NCBI GenBank assembly: GCA_022844275.1
Contig: JALHMB010000003.1
Coordinates: forward strand, 248,001 to 312,000
Direction: 5' to 3'
Origin: Hyphomicrobiaceae bacterium
GTDB lineage: Bacteria > Pseudomonadota > Alphaproteobacteria > Rhizobiales > Hyphomicrobiaceae
DNA length: 64,000 nucleotides
In this document: piece by piece, positions 17,015 through 25,776 of the stretch
Layout of the letters: each line of letters opens with the position of its first letter
How positions within the stretch are numbered: position 1 is the first letter of the stretch
Notes under the pieces: model-generated
What the model was told of the DNA's origin: nothing
Database searches by the model: none
What the model saw: only the letters and a program-made list of their open reading frames with translations
Translations under genes and position numbers: made by a program

Positions 17015-17707
17015 CTAGCGCCTCAAGTACGGGCAAAGCTGTCGCGGACGACCGCCATAAGGCTGGTAGGTGCCGTCGCTCCAGCGGAACGAGCGGAAAC
17101 GATCGTCGCAGCGCTGCCAGCGGTCCATATAGTGCGCCTGCGACTCGGCGATCGAGCCACCAATGATCAGCGCCGCAATGCCCGTAACAACGGCCGGGCC
17201 AACCCAGTTACGGCGCCAATAGCGTCCGTACCACCGCGGGCCGTACCACCGGCGCCAGCCTCCGCCACGATAGTACCGTCGGCTTCCGCCGCGCCATCCA
17301 CCGCGATAGTAGCGGGCGCCACGGAATGCACGACCGCCACGGAAGGCCCGGCCGCGGTATCCACGGAACCCGCGGAAGGCGCGCCCTCGAAAACTACGAC
17401 CGCCACGGAACGCGCGACCACGGAAGCTACGGCCTCCACGGAAAGCGCGACCGCCGCGAAACGATCGTGCGCCGCGGAAACCACGACTCGCACGACGTCC
17501 ACCGCGACGGGCCTGCTCGACGTTACTCTCTGCGAGGTTCTGACCGCTCGGAGCGAGCGTGCCGAGGGCGGACGCGTTGATCACCGCGCTCTGTTGAGGG
17601 GAATGCGACCATGGCACTGCCGGTACCACTGCCGCCGATGCCGGCACGCTCGAAAGCGCGCCGAAGCCGATCGCCAATGCGGCGATCCTCAATTTCAAGA
17701 AACGCAA
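17015..17707 (-). CDS. BA14K family protein with Arg/Gly/Phe repeat region
   Basis: Paralogue of the preceding BA14K gene, 230 residues. The ends match: signal peptide (LRIAALAIGFGALSSVPASA), the helix GIAALIIGGSIAES and the tail RWQRCDDRFRSFRWSDGTYQ with a final LCPYL. It differs by an inserted stretch of roughly 80 residues made of FRG, FRGGR and YRG units (about residues 75-155), which is strongly basic and aromatic. TTG start at 17707 preceded by GGAGAGAAGTT. Repeats of this kind could expand or contract by slippage. The role of the basic tract (polysaccharide or nucleic-acid contact, surface adhesion) is inference. Confidence 0.85.
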   Translation of the reverse strand: MRFLKLRIAALAIGFGALSSVPASAAVVPAVPWSHSPQQSAVINASALGTLAPSGQNLAESNVEQARRGGRRASRGFRGARSFRGGRAFRGGRSFRGRAFRGGRSFRGRAFRGFRGYRGRAFRGGRAFRGARYYRGGWRGGSRRYYRGGGWRRWYGPRWYGRYWRRNWVGPAVVTGIAALIIGGSIAESQAHYMDRWQRCDDRFRSFRWSDGTYQPYGGRPRQLCPYLRR

Positions 17708-17853
17708 AACTTCTCTCCTTTCCTGCTGTGATCGCAGGAACGCCCGGCTAGCTGCCTGCGATGGGAACCTGGAGAGTTAACGTCGGACGCGCGCAGATGT
17801 TCCGAATTTGGAGAGATCGCCCGCAGAGGAGATCGCGTTGCGGTCTGCGGCCC

Positions 17854-19086
17854 TCAGTGGCCGCTGAAGACGAGCGTCTTGATCGGCAGGATCAGGGCTT
17901 GTGCGCGCAGGATGATCGCGTGCACCATGGCAACCGCATCGACCATGTGGAGATAGAAGCGATGGAAGAAGCCGAGCTTCTCCGTCTCCAGGCGTGCATG
18001 GTTGCTCGTATAGGCATTGGCAATACACATGCTGCCGGGCGCCACGTCGTCGAGGCCACCTGCATACAGGGGCTCGAGGAATACGAGAAGCGTGCCTGGC
18101 CTGGCGACCTGCTGGATGTCGACGAGCTGGTCGCCCGCGCGTACCTGCCCCGCCGCGATGTACTCCTGCACACCGGTCACGACCATAGGGATGATCGTCA
18201 GTGGCTTTGAAACGCACGTGACTTCAGCGGCCATGCCAACCTGCATCACCTGCGCTTCGATCTGTCCGAAGCCCGCCTGGAGCCGCGCGCGACCAGCCTC
18301 CTTCGGGATGAGAACGCCGGCCGGCCGCATGAGCGGATTGACGACATCGCCCACCCTCAAAATGAACTGCTCGACGCTGCCGGAGACACCTGCATAAACG
18401 ACCGTCTTTTGGAGATCGACCTCAGCCCGGCGCAACGCCGCCTCGGCACTGGCCTTCTGCGCCGGCAGCAATGTCGTAAGCCGCGTTTCGGCCGCCTGCT
18501 TGGCAGCTTCAGCAGCCACTACGCCGCCTTGTCGCCCCTCGGCAGCCGTCCGGAGACGTTCGATCTCACGCCTGGCAACGACATCCTCATTGCGCCGACG
18601 CAGCTCCTCCTTGGTCTCCAGTTCCTCGAGCGCCTGTTGATAGGCGCCCTTCGCCTGCTGGATCTGGCCCTCCGCGGCCGCGATATCGGCCTGCGCCATG
18701 ACCATCGATGCATCGATCTCGGCGACGCGACGGCGTTCCAACTCGAGCTCGGCTTCCTGCTTCGTGCTGTCCAGCTTGAAGAGACGCGCGCCGCGCTCGA
18801 CCACCTGGCGTGGCTCGACGAAGATCTCGGCCACCCGACCGCTCGTCTCGGGCAGGATCGGCACGGTGCGGAAGAGGGGAGCGGCGTGCGTCGTCGAGGG
18901 ATGATGATAGAAAATGATCGTGACGAGCAGGACCGTCAGCATAAAGCAGGCCGTGATGCCCCAGCGCAGCTCGAACCACACCGAGAAAGGCGTAATCTCG
19001 TGGCCGATCCGCCGACCCTGGTAGTAGCGCCGGAACAGGTAGTCCGGGAGGATCGTGACGAGCGAGCAGAGGACGAGTTCCAGCAT
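17854..19086 (-). CDS. HlyD/EmrA-type membrane fusion protein
   Basis: Periplasmic adaptor protein of 410 residues. It begins with an unusual hydrophobic patch, then a TM helix at about residues 50-68 (TACFMLTVLLVTIIFYH), a biotinyl-lipoyl-like half domain (ILPETSGRVAEIFVEPRQVV), a long alpha-helical coiled coil (about 105-235, rich in E/A/Q/R), the second lipoyl half (TVVYAGVSGSVEQFILRVGD) and a beta-barrel region. No ABC, MFS or RND partner is adjacent, as with YibH/YiaV-type orphan adaptors. Three bases downstream of a small membrane protein gene, with which it surely forms an operon. Transported substrate unknown. Confidence 0.85.
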   Translation of the reverse strand: MLELVLCSLVTILPDYLFRRYYQGRRIGHEITPFSVWFELRWGITACFMLTVLLVTIIFYHHPSTTHAAPLFRTVPILPETSGRVAEIFVEPRQVVERGARLFKLDSTKQEAELELERRRVAEIDASMVMAQADIAAAEGQIQQAKGAYQQALEELETKEELRRRNEDVVARREIERLRTAAEGRQGGVVAAEAAKQAAETRLTTLLPAQKASAEAALRRAEVDLQKTVVYAGVSGSVEQFILRVGDVVNPLMRPAGVLIPKEAGRARLQAGFGQIEAQVMQVGMAAEVTCVSKPLTIIPMVVTGVQEYIAAGQVRAGDQLVDIQQVARPGTLLVFLEPLYAGGLDDVAPGSMCIANAYTSNHARLETEKLGFFHRFYLHMVDAVAMVHAIILRAQALILPIKTLVFSGH

Positions 19087-19089
19087 GGC

Positions 19090-19548
19090 CTAGACCCCCG
19101 GCTTCGGCACAGGGCCGGGCGAATGAGAATCTGGCGCCGGCGGAGTCGCAGTTGGCGACGTCGGCGGCGTGAGTGGCAGCTCGGGCTGCTCTGCGTCAGG
19201 CGGCGGGCTCTCTGTGCCGGACATCTTCTCGAGCGATCCCGCGATCCGCTTGAGTGGCGTCAGGAAATCCGGAAGATCGATGAGCGCCAGCAGCAGTCCC
19301 GCCACCCAGAAGGCGTGCACGTGCGTGAGCAGGGAGAGCAGGCCGAGAACGGCGACGACCTCGAACTGTAGCTTCTTGTGGCCGAGCTGCTCGGGCAGCG
19401 AATGGATGCGGAAAAAAACGACGCCGAGCCCGAAGATCGTGGCGACGACCACGATCGTCGTCACCACCATCAGGACATCGGTTTCGCCGGGACCCGTAAA
19501 AAACCAGGGCAGATGATGGGTCGCGGCCGGATGTGGGGCTCCAGACAA
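19090..19548 (-). CDS. Small membrane protein paired with the HlyD-type adaptor
   Basis: About 152 residues. I propose a TTG start at 19548 (LSGAPHPAATHHLPWF), because the sequence from there looks like a conserved short periplasmic or cytoplasmic N-terminus, while the open frame above it looks random; a later ATG (MVVTTIVVV) is the alternative. Two or three hydrophobic helices follow (VVTTIVVVATIFGLGVVFF; FEVVAVLGLLSLLTHVHAFW; AGLLLALIDLPDF), then a Pro-rich cytoplasmic tail (PPPDAEQPELPLTPPTSP). Such small proteins accompany orphan HlyD adaptors in other proteobacteria. Exact start is uncertain. Confidence 0.7.
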   Translation of the reverse strand: MSGAPHPAATHHLPWFFTGPGETDVLMVVTTIVVVATIFGLGVVFFRIHSLPEQLGHKKLQFEVVAVLGLLSLLTHVHAFWVAGLLLALIDLPDFLTPLKRIAGSLEKMSGTESPPPDAEQPELPLTPPTSPTATPPAPDSHSPGPVPKPGV

Positions 19549-19667
19549 AGCAACGCTCCGCGTACCATTGACGGTTAATAGCAAATGGACGGTATGGCGG
19601 AGACATGCAGTCAGCAATGACCGCGAAATAACATGACTAATACCCGGAAAGCCGCAGCCGAGACAAC

Positions 19668-20105
19668 TCACGCACTACGGGCCGCGTGCTCCAATTGCCA
19701 GACGAAGCGCTGGAAGGCCTCGATGTATGGTGCGTCGTGATTTTCCTCGGTGCGCACGATAAGACCATCCTTGAACCAGTAGCGAAAGCGGAGCCGCTCA
19801 CAAAGACGCTCGCCGGTTCTCTTGTGCGTCTTGTGCGTCATGACTACCGAGCGCGTGAACTCCCGCTCGTGCACATAGCTCTCGATGTCGAACTTATCGA
19901 TGTAGAAAGTGTCGAGGACGATCTGGAGGCGCTGGCGCAAATCCTCTTTGCCATACGTGCTTGTGGCGTAGGGCACAGCCACGCCGTCGACATTGATGAG
20001 GTGAAGTGCCTCTTCGGCGAAAAGCGCCATCACGCCTTCAAGATCGCTTTTGGCCCAGCGCTCGTTGAGGAGATAGAAGGCGGTGCGGTCGCGGTAGGTA
20101 TGCAT
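19668..20105 (-). CDS. SnoaL-like / NTF2-fold protein, copy 1
   Basis: A 145-residue protein of the nuclear-transport-factor-2/SnoaL-like superfamily. Typical elements: an N-terminal helix with NERWAKSDLEGVMALFAEEA, then LHLINVDGVAVPYATSTYG, and the C-terminal strands RFRYWFKDGLIVRTEENHD. This cone-shaped fold serves in isomerases, hydratases and unknown binding roles; no catalytic set can be assigned here. Closely similar to the next gene on the same strand, so they arose by tandem duplication. Confidence 0.82.
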   Translation of the reverse strand: MHTYRDRTAFYLLNERWAKSDLEGVMALFAEEALHLINVDGVAVPYATSTYGKEDLRQRLQIVLDTFYIDKFDIESYVHEREFTRSVVMTHKTHKRTGERLCERLRFRYWFKDGLIVRTEENHDAPYIEAFQRFVWQLEHAARSA

Positions 20106-20189
20106 GCGTGAAAACAGCCATATTGCGGTGCAGCTAATCTACCCCGAAGTGGTGAGAGGAGCAAACGCAACGGCGAACGCCTCATGTGC

Positions 20190-20627
20190 CTAGTTGCCGC
20201 TCGCGGCATTCTGCAGATGGAAGACAAACCGCTGGAACGCCTCAACATAAGCGGCGTCGTGGTACTCGTCCATGCGCGAGACCAAGCCGTCTTTGAACCA
20301 CACGCGAAAGCGGACGCGTACCTTTAAAACCTCACCCGTTTTACGGTGCGTATAGTGAGCGATGACGACCGAGCGCCAACTGCCACCCTCGTCCACGATG
20401 ATCTCGGGCTCGAACCTGTCGACCGTGAAAGTCTGCATGAGAAGCTGCAGCCGCTGGCGGACGTCCTCCTTGCCGAGCGCGCTGGAGGCATAAGGCACTG
20501 CGAGGCCATCCACATTCACGTTGTAGAGGACGTCCTCCGTGAAGAGATCGAGGAAGCCTTCCAAATCGCCCGCGGCCCAGCGGATATGGGCCTGTTCAAA
20601 CGCGATACGCTCGGCGAGAGAGGGCAT
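20190..20627 (-). CDS. SnoaL-like / NTF2-fold protein, copy 2
   Basis: Exactly the same length (145 residues) as its neighbour and similar along its whole length: DLEGFLDLFTEDV, VNVDGLAVPYASSALGKEDV, RFRVWFKDGLVSRMDEYHDA and YVEAFQRFVFHLQNAA. I estimate about 45% identity by eye. The two genes are 84 bases apart. No sign of decay in either copy. Ligand or activity unknown. Confidence 0.82.
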   Translation of the reverse strand: MPSLAERIAFEQAHIRWAAGDLEGFLDLFTEDVLYNVNVDGLAVPYASSALGKEDVRQRLQLLMQTFTVDRFEPEIIVDEGGSWRSVVIAHYTHRKTGEVLKVRVRFRVWFKDGLVSRMDEYHDAAYVEAFQRFVFHLQNAASGN

Positions 20628-20704
20628 TCAGGGCGATGATCACTTAGCGGACAATGCTCCAACCTTAGCGATCAGTGGGCTGATGGGGAAGGGCACGTCG
20701 CCCG

Positions 20705-21952
20705 TTATGTCCCCACCAGCCTCGCGTAGTCGATCGGCTGCAGGCGATCCAGCCGCGCCGCCACGGGCGGCATGGCGTACTTGAGACCGGACGCGCAGTT
20801 GAACAGGACGACCCGATCCTCGGATCGGATACGCCCCTGCCGAAGCGCCTTCCGGAACGCGACGAACGTCGCTGCGCCCTCCGGACACAAGTGCACGCCA
20901 TCGCGCGCCGCCATCTCCGCCCGCGCCGGCTCGACCTCGTCATCCTCGATCGTGATCGCGAACCCGTTGCTCTCCTTCAGCACGCGCAGGATCATGAAAT
21001 CGCCGATCGTCCACGGCACGCGCAGGCCCGGCACGTTCGTATGCCCGCCGACCACGGGCTCCGCGGTCTCACGCCCCGCCTCGAAGGCGCGCGCGATCGG
21101 CCCACACGTCGCCGACTGCACCGCCACCATCCGCGGTCGCTTGGCGCCAATCCAACCGATCGCCTCCATCTCCGCGAACGCCTTCCACATGCCGATCAGG
21201 CCGGTGCCGCCGCCCGTCGGGTAGAAGATGACGTCCGGCACTTCCCAACCGAGCTGCTCGGCCAACTCCAGCCCCATGGTCTTCTTGCCCTCGACCCGAT
21301 AGGGCTCCTTGAGCGTCGAGAGACTGAACCAGCCGCCCGCCTCCTTGCCGTTCTCGACGATCGGGCCGATCTCCGTGATGTTGCCGTTGACGCGGAACAC
21401 GCGCGCGCCCTGCAGCGCGATCTCCGAGATCGTCGTCTCCGGCGCATCGTCGGGGCAGAAGACGATCGACTCGATGCCGGCGCGGCTGCAGTAGGCCGCG
21501 AGCGCCGCGCCCGCATTCCCCGCCGTCGGCATGGCAATGCGGCTGACGCCGAATTCCTTGGCCTTCGACACCGCGACGCAGAGGCCCCGCGCCTTGAACG
21601 AGCCCGTCGGCAGCCGTCCCTCGTCCTTGACCAGCAGATCGCCGCGACCGCCCGACGCGCGCGCACTTTCGGCTGCGCTGATGAGCGGTGTCGTCATCTC
21701 GCCGAGCGACACGATGTTGGCGGCCTGGCGTACGGGCAGCAGCTCGCGGTACCGCCACATGTCGGGCGACCGCTCGGCAAGCGCGCTGCGCGGCAGCGCG
21801 CGGGCCAGCGCCGGCAGGTCATAGCGGACGAAGAGGGGCTTACCCGCGCGCGACAGTCCCTGCGGCTGGTCTGCCTCGTGGTGCTCGCCGGTCGCCGCGC
21901 ATTCGAGATGCGTCACGAAGGACGGGCGTTCGCCGCTGCAATTGTCGCGCAT
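20705..21952 (-). CDS. Threonine synthase-like PLP-dependent enzyme
   Basis: Fold-type II PLP enzyme of 415 residues. The N-terminus has a Cys-containing strand (VTHLECAATGEHHEADQPQ) like the rudimentary zinc-ribbon start of class II threonine synthases. PLP lysine lies in GRLPTGSFKARG (about residue 122); the phosphate-binding Gly loop corresponds to PTAGNAGAALAAYC, and later GGGTGLIGMWKAFAEME. Threonine synthase converts O-phosphohomoserine to threonine; related enzymes act as threonine deaminase or diaminopropionate-type lyases, so the substrate is not certain. ATG 21952 with GGAGAG upstream. Stands alone. Confidence 0.85.
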   Translation of the reverse strand: MRDNCSGERPSFVTHLECAATGEHHEADQPQGLSRAGKPLFVRYDLPALARALPRSALAERSPDMWRYRELLPVRQAANIVSLGEMTTPLISAAESARASGGRGDLLVKDEGRLPTGSFKARGLCVAVSKAKEFGVSRIAMPTAGNAGAALAAYCSRAGIESIVFCPDDAPETTISEIALQGARVFRVNGNITEIGPIVENGKEAGGWFSLSTLKEPYRVEGKKTMGLELAEQLGWEVPDVIFYPTGGGTGLIGMWKAFAEMEAIGWIGAKRPRMVAVQSATCGPIARAFEAGRETAEPVVGGHTNVPGLRVPWTIGDFMILRVLKESNGFAITIEDDEVEPARAEMAARDGVHLCPEGAATFVAFRKALRQGRIRSEDRVVLFNCASGLKYAMPPVAARLDRLQPIDYARLVGT

Positions 21953-22153
21953 CGTTTCTCTCCGGGAGGGTGCGTCCGGTCGTTGCTGCCGGACGTCGAA
22001 GGGCCGATCTAATGTTAGGTGCAGGGCGCGTTGGATTGGAGCATTAACCTAGGTGATGCGTAAAGTGGCCTAGGCTCGAGTGTCGGTAGTGACCTTAAGC
22101 CTTCCTAAAGATGGAAAGCGATACATGCGATTGGCAATTTGGCGGGCCATCCC

Positions 22154-23194
22154 ATGTATTTCGTCTGGCGGCTATTTTTCATTCTTACGTTAGCGGCGAA
22201 CGGCTTCAGTCCGTCTGCGGCCGAATTCAATTCGGCCCGCTACGACCTCCATCGAGCGCCCGAATGGGCAGCAATCGATCTCGCCCTCCGGAAAGCCTGG
22301 TACGCGAACGATATTCGCGGCGTAGAGCGGGTTCTTGCTGCACCGGCTGTCCGAACGACGGCACTTGGCGAGCCGGAATTCGATTTGGCGTTCCATACGC
22401 TCGAAATGATCATAGCGACAGGTCCATACGAGCATCCCGCGATCGCAACCAATACTGCCCATCGTCTGCAGAATTGGCGCACTGCATTTCCAGGCTCGTC
22501 GCTACCTGACCTCGTCGAGGCGATGCACCTCTTGCATCATGCCTATAGATACGATGCCGACTACCCCGGCGAGCGCAGAACAACCGCGGGGTTCAATCGC
22601 GCTCAGAGCGCGCGGCGAGATGCTCGCGTACTGATCGATCGCGCGGGGAAGCATCCGGAGACCACCGCTTACTGGCACGCGCTCTCCCTCCGCATAGCCA
22701 TCGCCGATCGCGAGCCATTCGAAGCCTTGCTCGATCGTGCTATAGTCGCCCGCTCAGCATCGCCGACCTACTTCGAGCCGCAACGGCTCTTACTCACGCA
22801 TCTTGTCGAGAGCGAGCGCTGGCACCCGATCAATATCGAAACACTTGTCCTCACGTTGGCAACTTACAACGACGGCACAATCGACTCGACGATATACGCG
22901 CGAGCGTACGTGCATCTTTTTGACGCCCATTTCCACACAGCACTGTTCCATCGCATGCCTGTCAGGTGGGAACGCCTGCGCGGTGGCTTGGAGACGCTTA
23001 CCGAACAGCATCCAGCGTCATGGCTGCTGAATACGCGCGCCGCCATCGCCTGTCTTGCCGGCGACCGTGACGAAACGCACGCCACTTTCGGCAGAATTGC
23101 ATCGTCAATCGAGCTCAAGCTCTGGCGCCTTCCGCGCTTCTACGAGGAATGCCGAAACTGGGCTGCCGAGCAGCAAGAGAGGGGTCCACTATGA
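22154..23194 (+). CDS. Secreted DUF4034-like helical repeat protein, first of pair
   Basis: A 346-residue protein with a signal peptide (MYFVWRLFFILTLAANG to SAAEF) and an otherwise alpha-helical body resembling TPR-like DUF4034 proteins. The C-terminal part (IACLAGDRDETHATFGRI followed by RFYEECRNWA) is the most family-like stretch. Start at ATG 22154; the frame opens slightly earlier. Overlaps the next gene by four bases (ATGA). No enzyme motif. The DUF4034 label is moderate confidence, based on pattern recall. Confidence 0.65.
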   Translation: MYFVWRLFFILTLAANGFSPSAAEFNSARYDLHRAPEWAAIDLALRKAWYANDIRGVERVLAAPAVRTTALGEPEFDLAFHTLEMIIATGPYEHPAIATNTAHRLQNWRTAFPGSSLPDLVEAMHLLHHAYRYDADYPGERRTTAGFNRAQSARRDARVLIDRAGKHPETTAYWHALSLRIAIADREPFEALLDRAIVARSASPTYFEPQRLLLTHLVESERWHPINIETLVLTLATYNDGTIDSTIYARAYVHLFDAHFHTALFHRMPVRWERLRGGLETLTEQHPASWLLNTRAAIACLAGDRDETHATFGRIASSIELKLWRLPRFYEECRNWAAEQQERGPL

Positions 23195-24294
23195 ATGACT
23201 TCGCCAGTACTTTCCGAGCGCACATCTGCAAGTTGGCAACCGCCGCCGGTCTAGTGGTCGCTGTGATCGTTGGAAGCCCAGGTGCCCGAGCCGCACCCGC
23301 ACAGGAGAATGACGAGAGCAAACTCGACGACTTGAAGTCGCAGGTGCATTTCGCTTGGCAGAAACAGGAATTCTCCAAACTCGACGAGTGGGCCAAGGAA
23401 TACGGCACCAAGACGCTCCGCTCGCCGAGCGGTTTCACGTATCTCTCGTCCTTCTACGCGGGCTTTACACAAGCCTTTTCTGGTCCTCACGCTGAGAGCG
23501 CCGTGAAGATGTGGGAGGCAACTCGCGAGGCCTGGACGCAAGCCGCCCCGCGATCGGCCACACCGCACATCGCCACTGCCGAGATCTTGCTCACGCGTGC
23601 CGGGCAAGCACGCGGAACTGGGTTTGCCGACACTGTCTTCAAAGAGAATTGGGAAAAGTTCAACACTCTTCTGATGGAGGCAAATGACTACCTGCGTGCC
23701 CATCGAGAAGTCGCTGAGCATGATCCGCATTTTTGGGTTGTGATGGCCAAGACGGAATTTCTGCTCGATGGCGACCACGGCAATCTGCTGGCCACACTTA
23801 GGCAGGGTCTCGCGAAGCATCCGCGCTACTACACGCCCTACTATATAGGCGCGTACTACCTGCTGCCGCAGTGGGGCGGCTCGCCTGAGGCCTACTACGC
23901 TTGGCTAGATGAAGCCCTGCGCAACACCACCGCCACCGACGGGACGGGCATTCTGGCACGCCTCTACCTCTACACTCAGGGCGGACCGCTGAAATATGCG
24001 GAGATCGATAAGAAGGGCCCGCTGTGGGAACCAATGCGACAAGCCATGCAGGATGAGCTGCGCGCCTTTCCTCATTGGCAGAACGTTCAAAAGTTCGCGT
24101 CTCTTGCTTGCCAAGCTCGCGACGCTGAAGAGGTCAGCCGCCAGCTCGCTCAGTTGTCGTCCCTCTTGAACGGCAGCTTTCCTCCGGGTATCCCGCCTGA
24201 GGAATACTGCAACTGGCAACCGGCGGCGAGATCTCCGGTCATCAGACCTGGGCCTCGCGATCTGCCGCAGCGACCGCGGCAGATCAGTCAATGA
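23191..24294 (+). CDS. Secreted DUF4034-like helical repeat protein, second of pair
   Basis: A 367-residue protein, translationally coupled to the preceding gene (ATGA). Signal peptide to about residue 30 (VVAVIVGSPGARAAPAQ). Body shows TPR-like helix pairs, with DUF4034-type phrases such as HDPHFWVVMAKTEFLLDGD, HPRYYTPYYIGAYYLLPQWG and GSPEAYYAWLDEA. A Pro-rich tail ends the protein. The related upstream gene and the coupling suggest the two proteins work together in the periplasm, which is inference only. Confidence 0.7.
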   Translation: MNDFASTFRAHICKLATAAGLVVAVIVGSPGARAAPAQENDESKLDDLKSQVHFAWQKQEFSKLDEWAKEYGTKTLRSPSGFTYLSSFYAGFTQAFSGPHAESAVKMWEATREAWTQAAPRSATPHIATAEILLTRAGQARGTGFADTVFKENWEKFNTLLMEANDYLRAHREVAEHDPHFWVVMAKTEFLLDGDHGNLLATLRQGLAKHPRYYTPYYIGAYYLLPQWGGSPEAYYAWLDEALRNTTATDGTGILARLYLYTQGGPLKYAEIDKKGPLWEPMRQAMQDELRAFPHWQNVQKFASLACQARDAEEVSRQLAQLSSLLNGSFPPGIPPEEYCNWQPAARSPVIRPGPRDLPQRPRQISQ

Positions 24295-24365
24295 GCATCG
24301 CGGCGGAAGGGCGCGGGCAAGTAGACCACCCACCTTGACCTCCCGCCCTCCCTCCTGTACACAGC

Positions 24366-24400
24366 GCGCACGTCACGGGGCCCTTCGGGGCCGCGTGCGC
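24366..24400 (+). terminator. Large GC-rich hairpin between the DUF4034 pair and rpsD
   Basis: Outer stem GCGCACG / CGTGCGC and inner stem GGCCC / GGGCC closed by a TTCG-type loop, followed by TTTGGCTTTCG. It can terminate the upstream operon or structure the rpsD leader (it lies about 105 bases before rpsD). The T tract is interrupted, so terminator function is moderate. Confidence 0.5.
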
Positions 24401-24504
24401 TTTGGCTTTCGCGATGCACCCACATGAGGCGCATCTGTCGGCGGGTAACCCCGCAGAGGAGAAAGCCCGAGATCCCGTGAATAGCAAAAGACGGAACAGA
24501 ACCA

Positions 24505-25122
24505 ATGACTAAGCGCGTCCGCGCCAAGCACAAGATCGACCGCCGCCTCCAGGAGAACATCTGGGGCCGGTCCAAGAGCCCCCTAAACAAGCGCAACTCG
24601 CGCCCCGGCCAGCACGGCGAGCGCCGCGCCGGCAAGCTCTCCGACTTCGGCCAGCAGCTCAAGGCCAAGCAGAAGCTCAAGGGCTACTACGGCTCGATCA
24701 CCGAGAGCCAGTTCCACCGCCTCTACGTGGAAGCTACCCGCCTCAAGGGCTCGACCTCCGAGCACCTGATCGGCCTGCTCGAGCGCCGCCTCGACGCCGT
24801 TGTCTATCGCGCCAAGTTCGTGCCGACCGTGTTCGCCGCCCGCCAGTTCGTGAGCCACGGCCACGTGACGGTGAACGGCCGCCGCGTGACCATCCCGAGC
24901 TACCGCGTGAAGATCGGCGACACCATCGAAGTCCGCGAGAAGTCGCGCCAGCTCCCGCTCGTCCTCGAAGGCGTCAAGAGCGCCGAGCGCGACGTGCCGG
25001 ATTATATCAGCGCCGACCACACGAAGTTCACTGCGAGCCTCGCGCGCGTGCCGGCGCTCTCCGACGTGCCCTATCCCGTGCACATGGAGCCGAACCTGGT
25101 CGTCGAGTTTTATTCGCGCTAA
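24505..25122 (+). CDS. rpsD: 30S ribosomal protein S4
   Basis: Small-subunit protein that nucleates 16S rRNA assembly, 205 residues, full family length. Opens with [20 protein letters not shown] and [20 protein letters not shown], and contains the S4 RNA-binding domain [20 protein letters not shown]...[20 protein letters not shown]. As in other alphaproteobacteria it stands apart from the S10/spc operons. A strong intrinsic terminator follows about 135 bases after the stop. Confidence 0.98.
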   Translation: MTKRVRAKHKIDRRLQENIWGRSKSPLNKRNSRPGQHGERRAGKLSDFGQQLKAKQKLKGYYGSITESQFHRLYVEATRLKGSTSEHLIGLLERRLDAVVYRAKFVPTVFAARQFVSHGHVTVNGRRVTIPSYRVKIGDTIEVREKSRQLPLVLEGVKSAERDVPDYISADHTKFTASLARVPALSDVPYPVHMEPNLVVEFYSR

Positions 25123-25525
25123 TTTGCTTGCCGCCTGCTGCTGGGAAGGGGTGCTATCGTCTCCTTCCATGGCGGTATGCCGGCGGTCACAGCGACAGCG
25201 GCACGCTTCCTGAGCGCGCGACTGCGCGCCGGCCGGTAGGCCGCACTAAGAATCCAAAGGCGCGGCAGCTTCGGCTCCGCGCCTTTTTTGTCGGGGAAAA
25301 CCCGCAAAATCCCGTCCGCGGCAGGTCACCCCAAGTACAAGGCTTGCTTTCGGCCGCCGATGCGACTAACTATGGTAATCGACTTTGGCCGGACGACCGG
25401 GCCGTTGCGCTACGATGTGATCGAGCGCGCGATCACAGAACCCTCCCAAAATTCGACAAGTGTGCCCACGTGCGCAGGCGCGCGCGTTCGGCATTGGTCA
25501 TGGCTTTGCTAGAAGGAAAATCGCC
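25123..25525. other. Intergenic region rpsD to cold-shock gene
   Basis: About 400 bases holding the rpsD terminator (25256-25289) and then the promoter and long leader expected for a cold-shock gene. No protein gene is supported. Leader sequence between 25290 and 25515 shows no obvious repeat; cold-shock mRNAs usually carry long structured leaders, which fits. Confidence 0.5.
25256..25289 (+). terminator. Intrinsic terminator after rpsD
   Basis: Stem AAAGGCGCGG / CCGCGCCTTTT with loop CAGCTTCGGCT, followed by six T. Nearly identical to the terminator after the next gene. Confidence 0.88.
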
Positions 25526-25735
25526 ATGGAATCTGGTACAGTGAAGTTCTTCAATGAGCAGAAGGGCTACGGGTTCATCGCGCCGGATAATGGTGGCACC
25601 GACGTGTTCGTGCACATCTCCGCGCTCGAGCGCGCTGGTCTTCGCACCCTCTCCGAGGGCCAGAAGGTCCAGTTCGACACCGAGAAGGATCGCCGCTCCG
25701 GCAAGACCGCCGTTGCGAACATTCAGGCTGCGTAA
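25526..25735 (+). CDS. Cold-shock protein, CspA family
   Basis: Single-stranded nucleic-acid-binding OB-fold protein of 69 residues acting as RNA chaperone. RNP1 (KGYGFIAPD) and RNP2 (DVFVHIS) are intact, and the sequence starts [18 protein letters not shown]. The start follows AGAAGGAAAA by six bases; an in-frame upstream extension is rejected because Csp length and homology begin here. Flanked on both sides by near-identical terminators. It may be induced by cold or stationary phase, but which cannot be told. Confidence 0.96.
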   Translation: MESGTVKFFNEQKGYGFIAPDNGGTDVFVHISALERAGLRTLSEGQKVQFDTEKDRRSGKTAVANIQAA

Positions 25736-25776
25736 GCCCTGAGCCGCTGGTCACCCCGCGGCTCCGCAGATATCCG

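Noticed and set aside
22111-22509. A 132-residue plus-strand frame overlapping the first DUF4034-like gene
   Set aside because: Different frame from the signal-peptide protein, no domain, and no good start.
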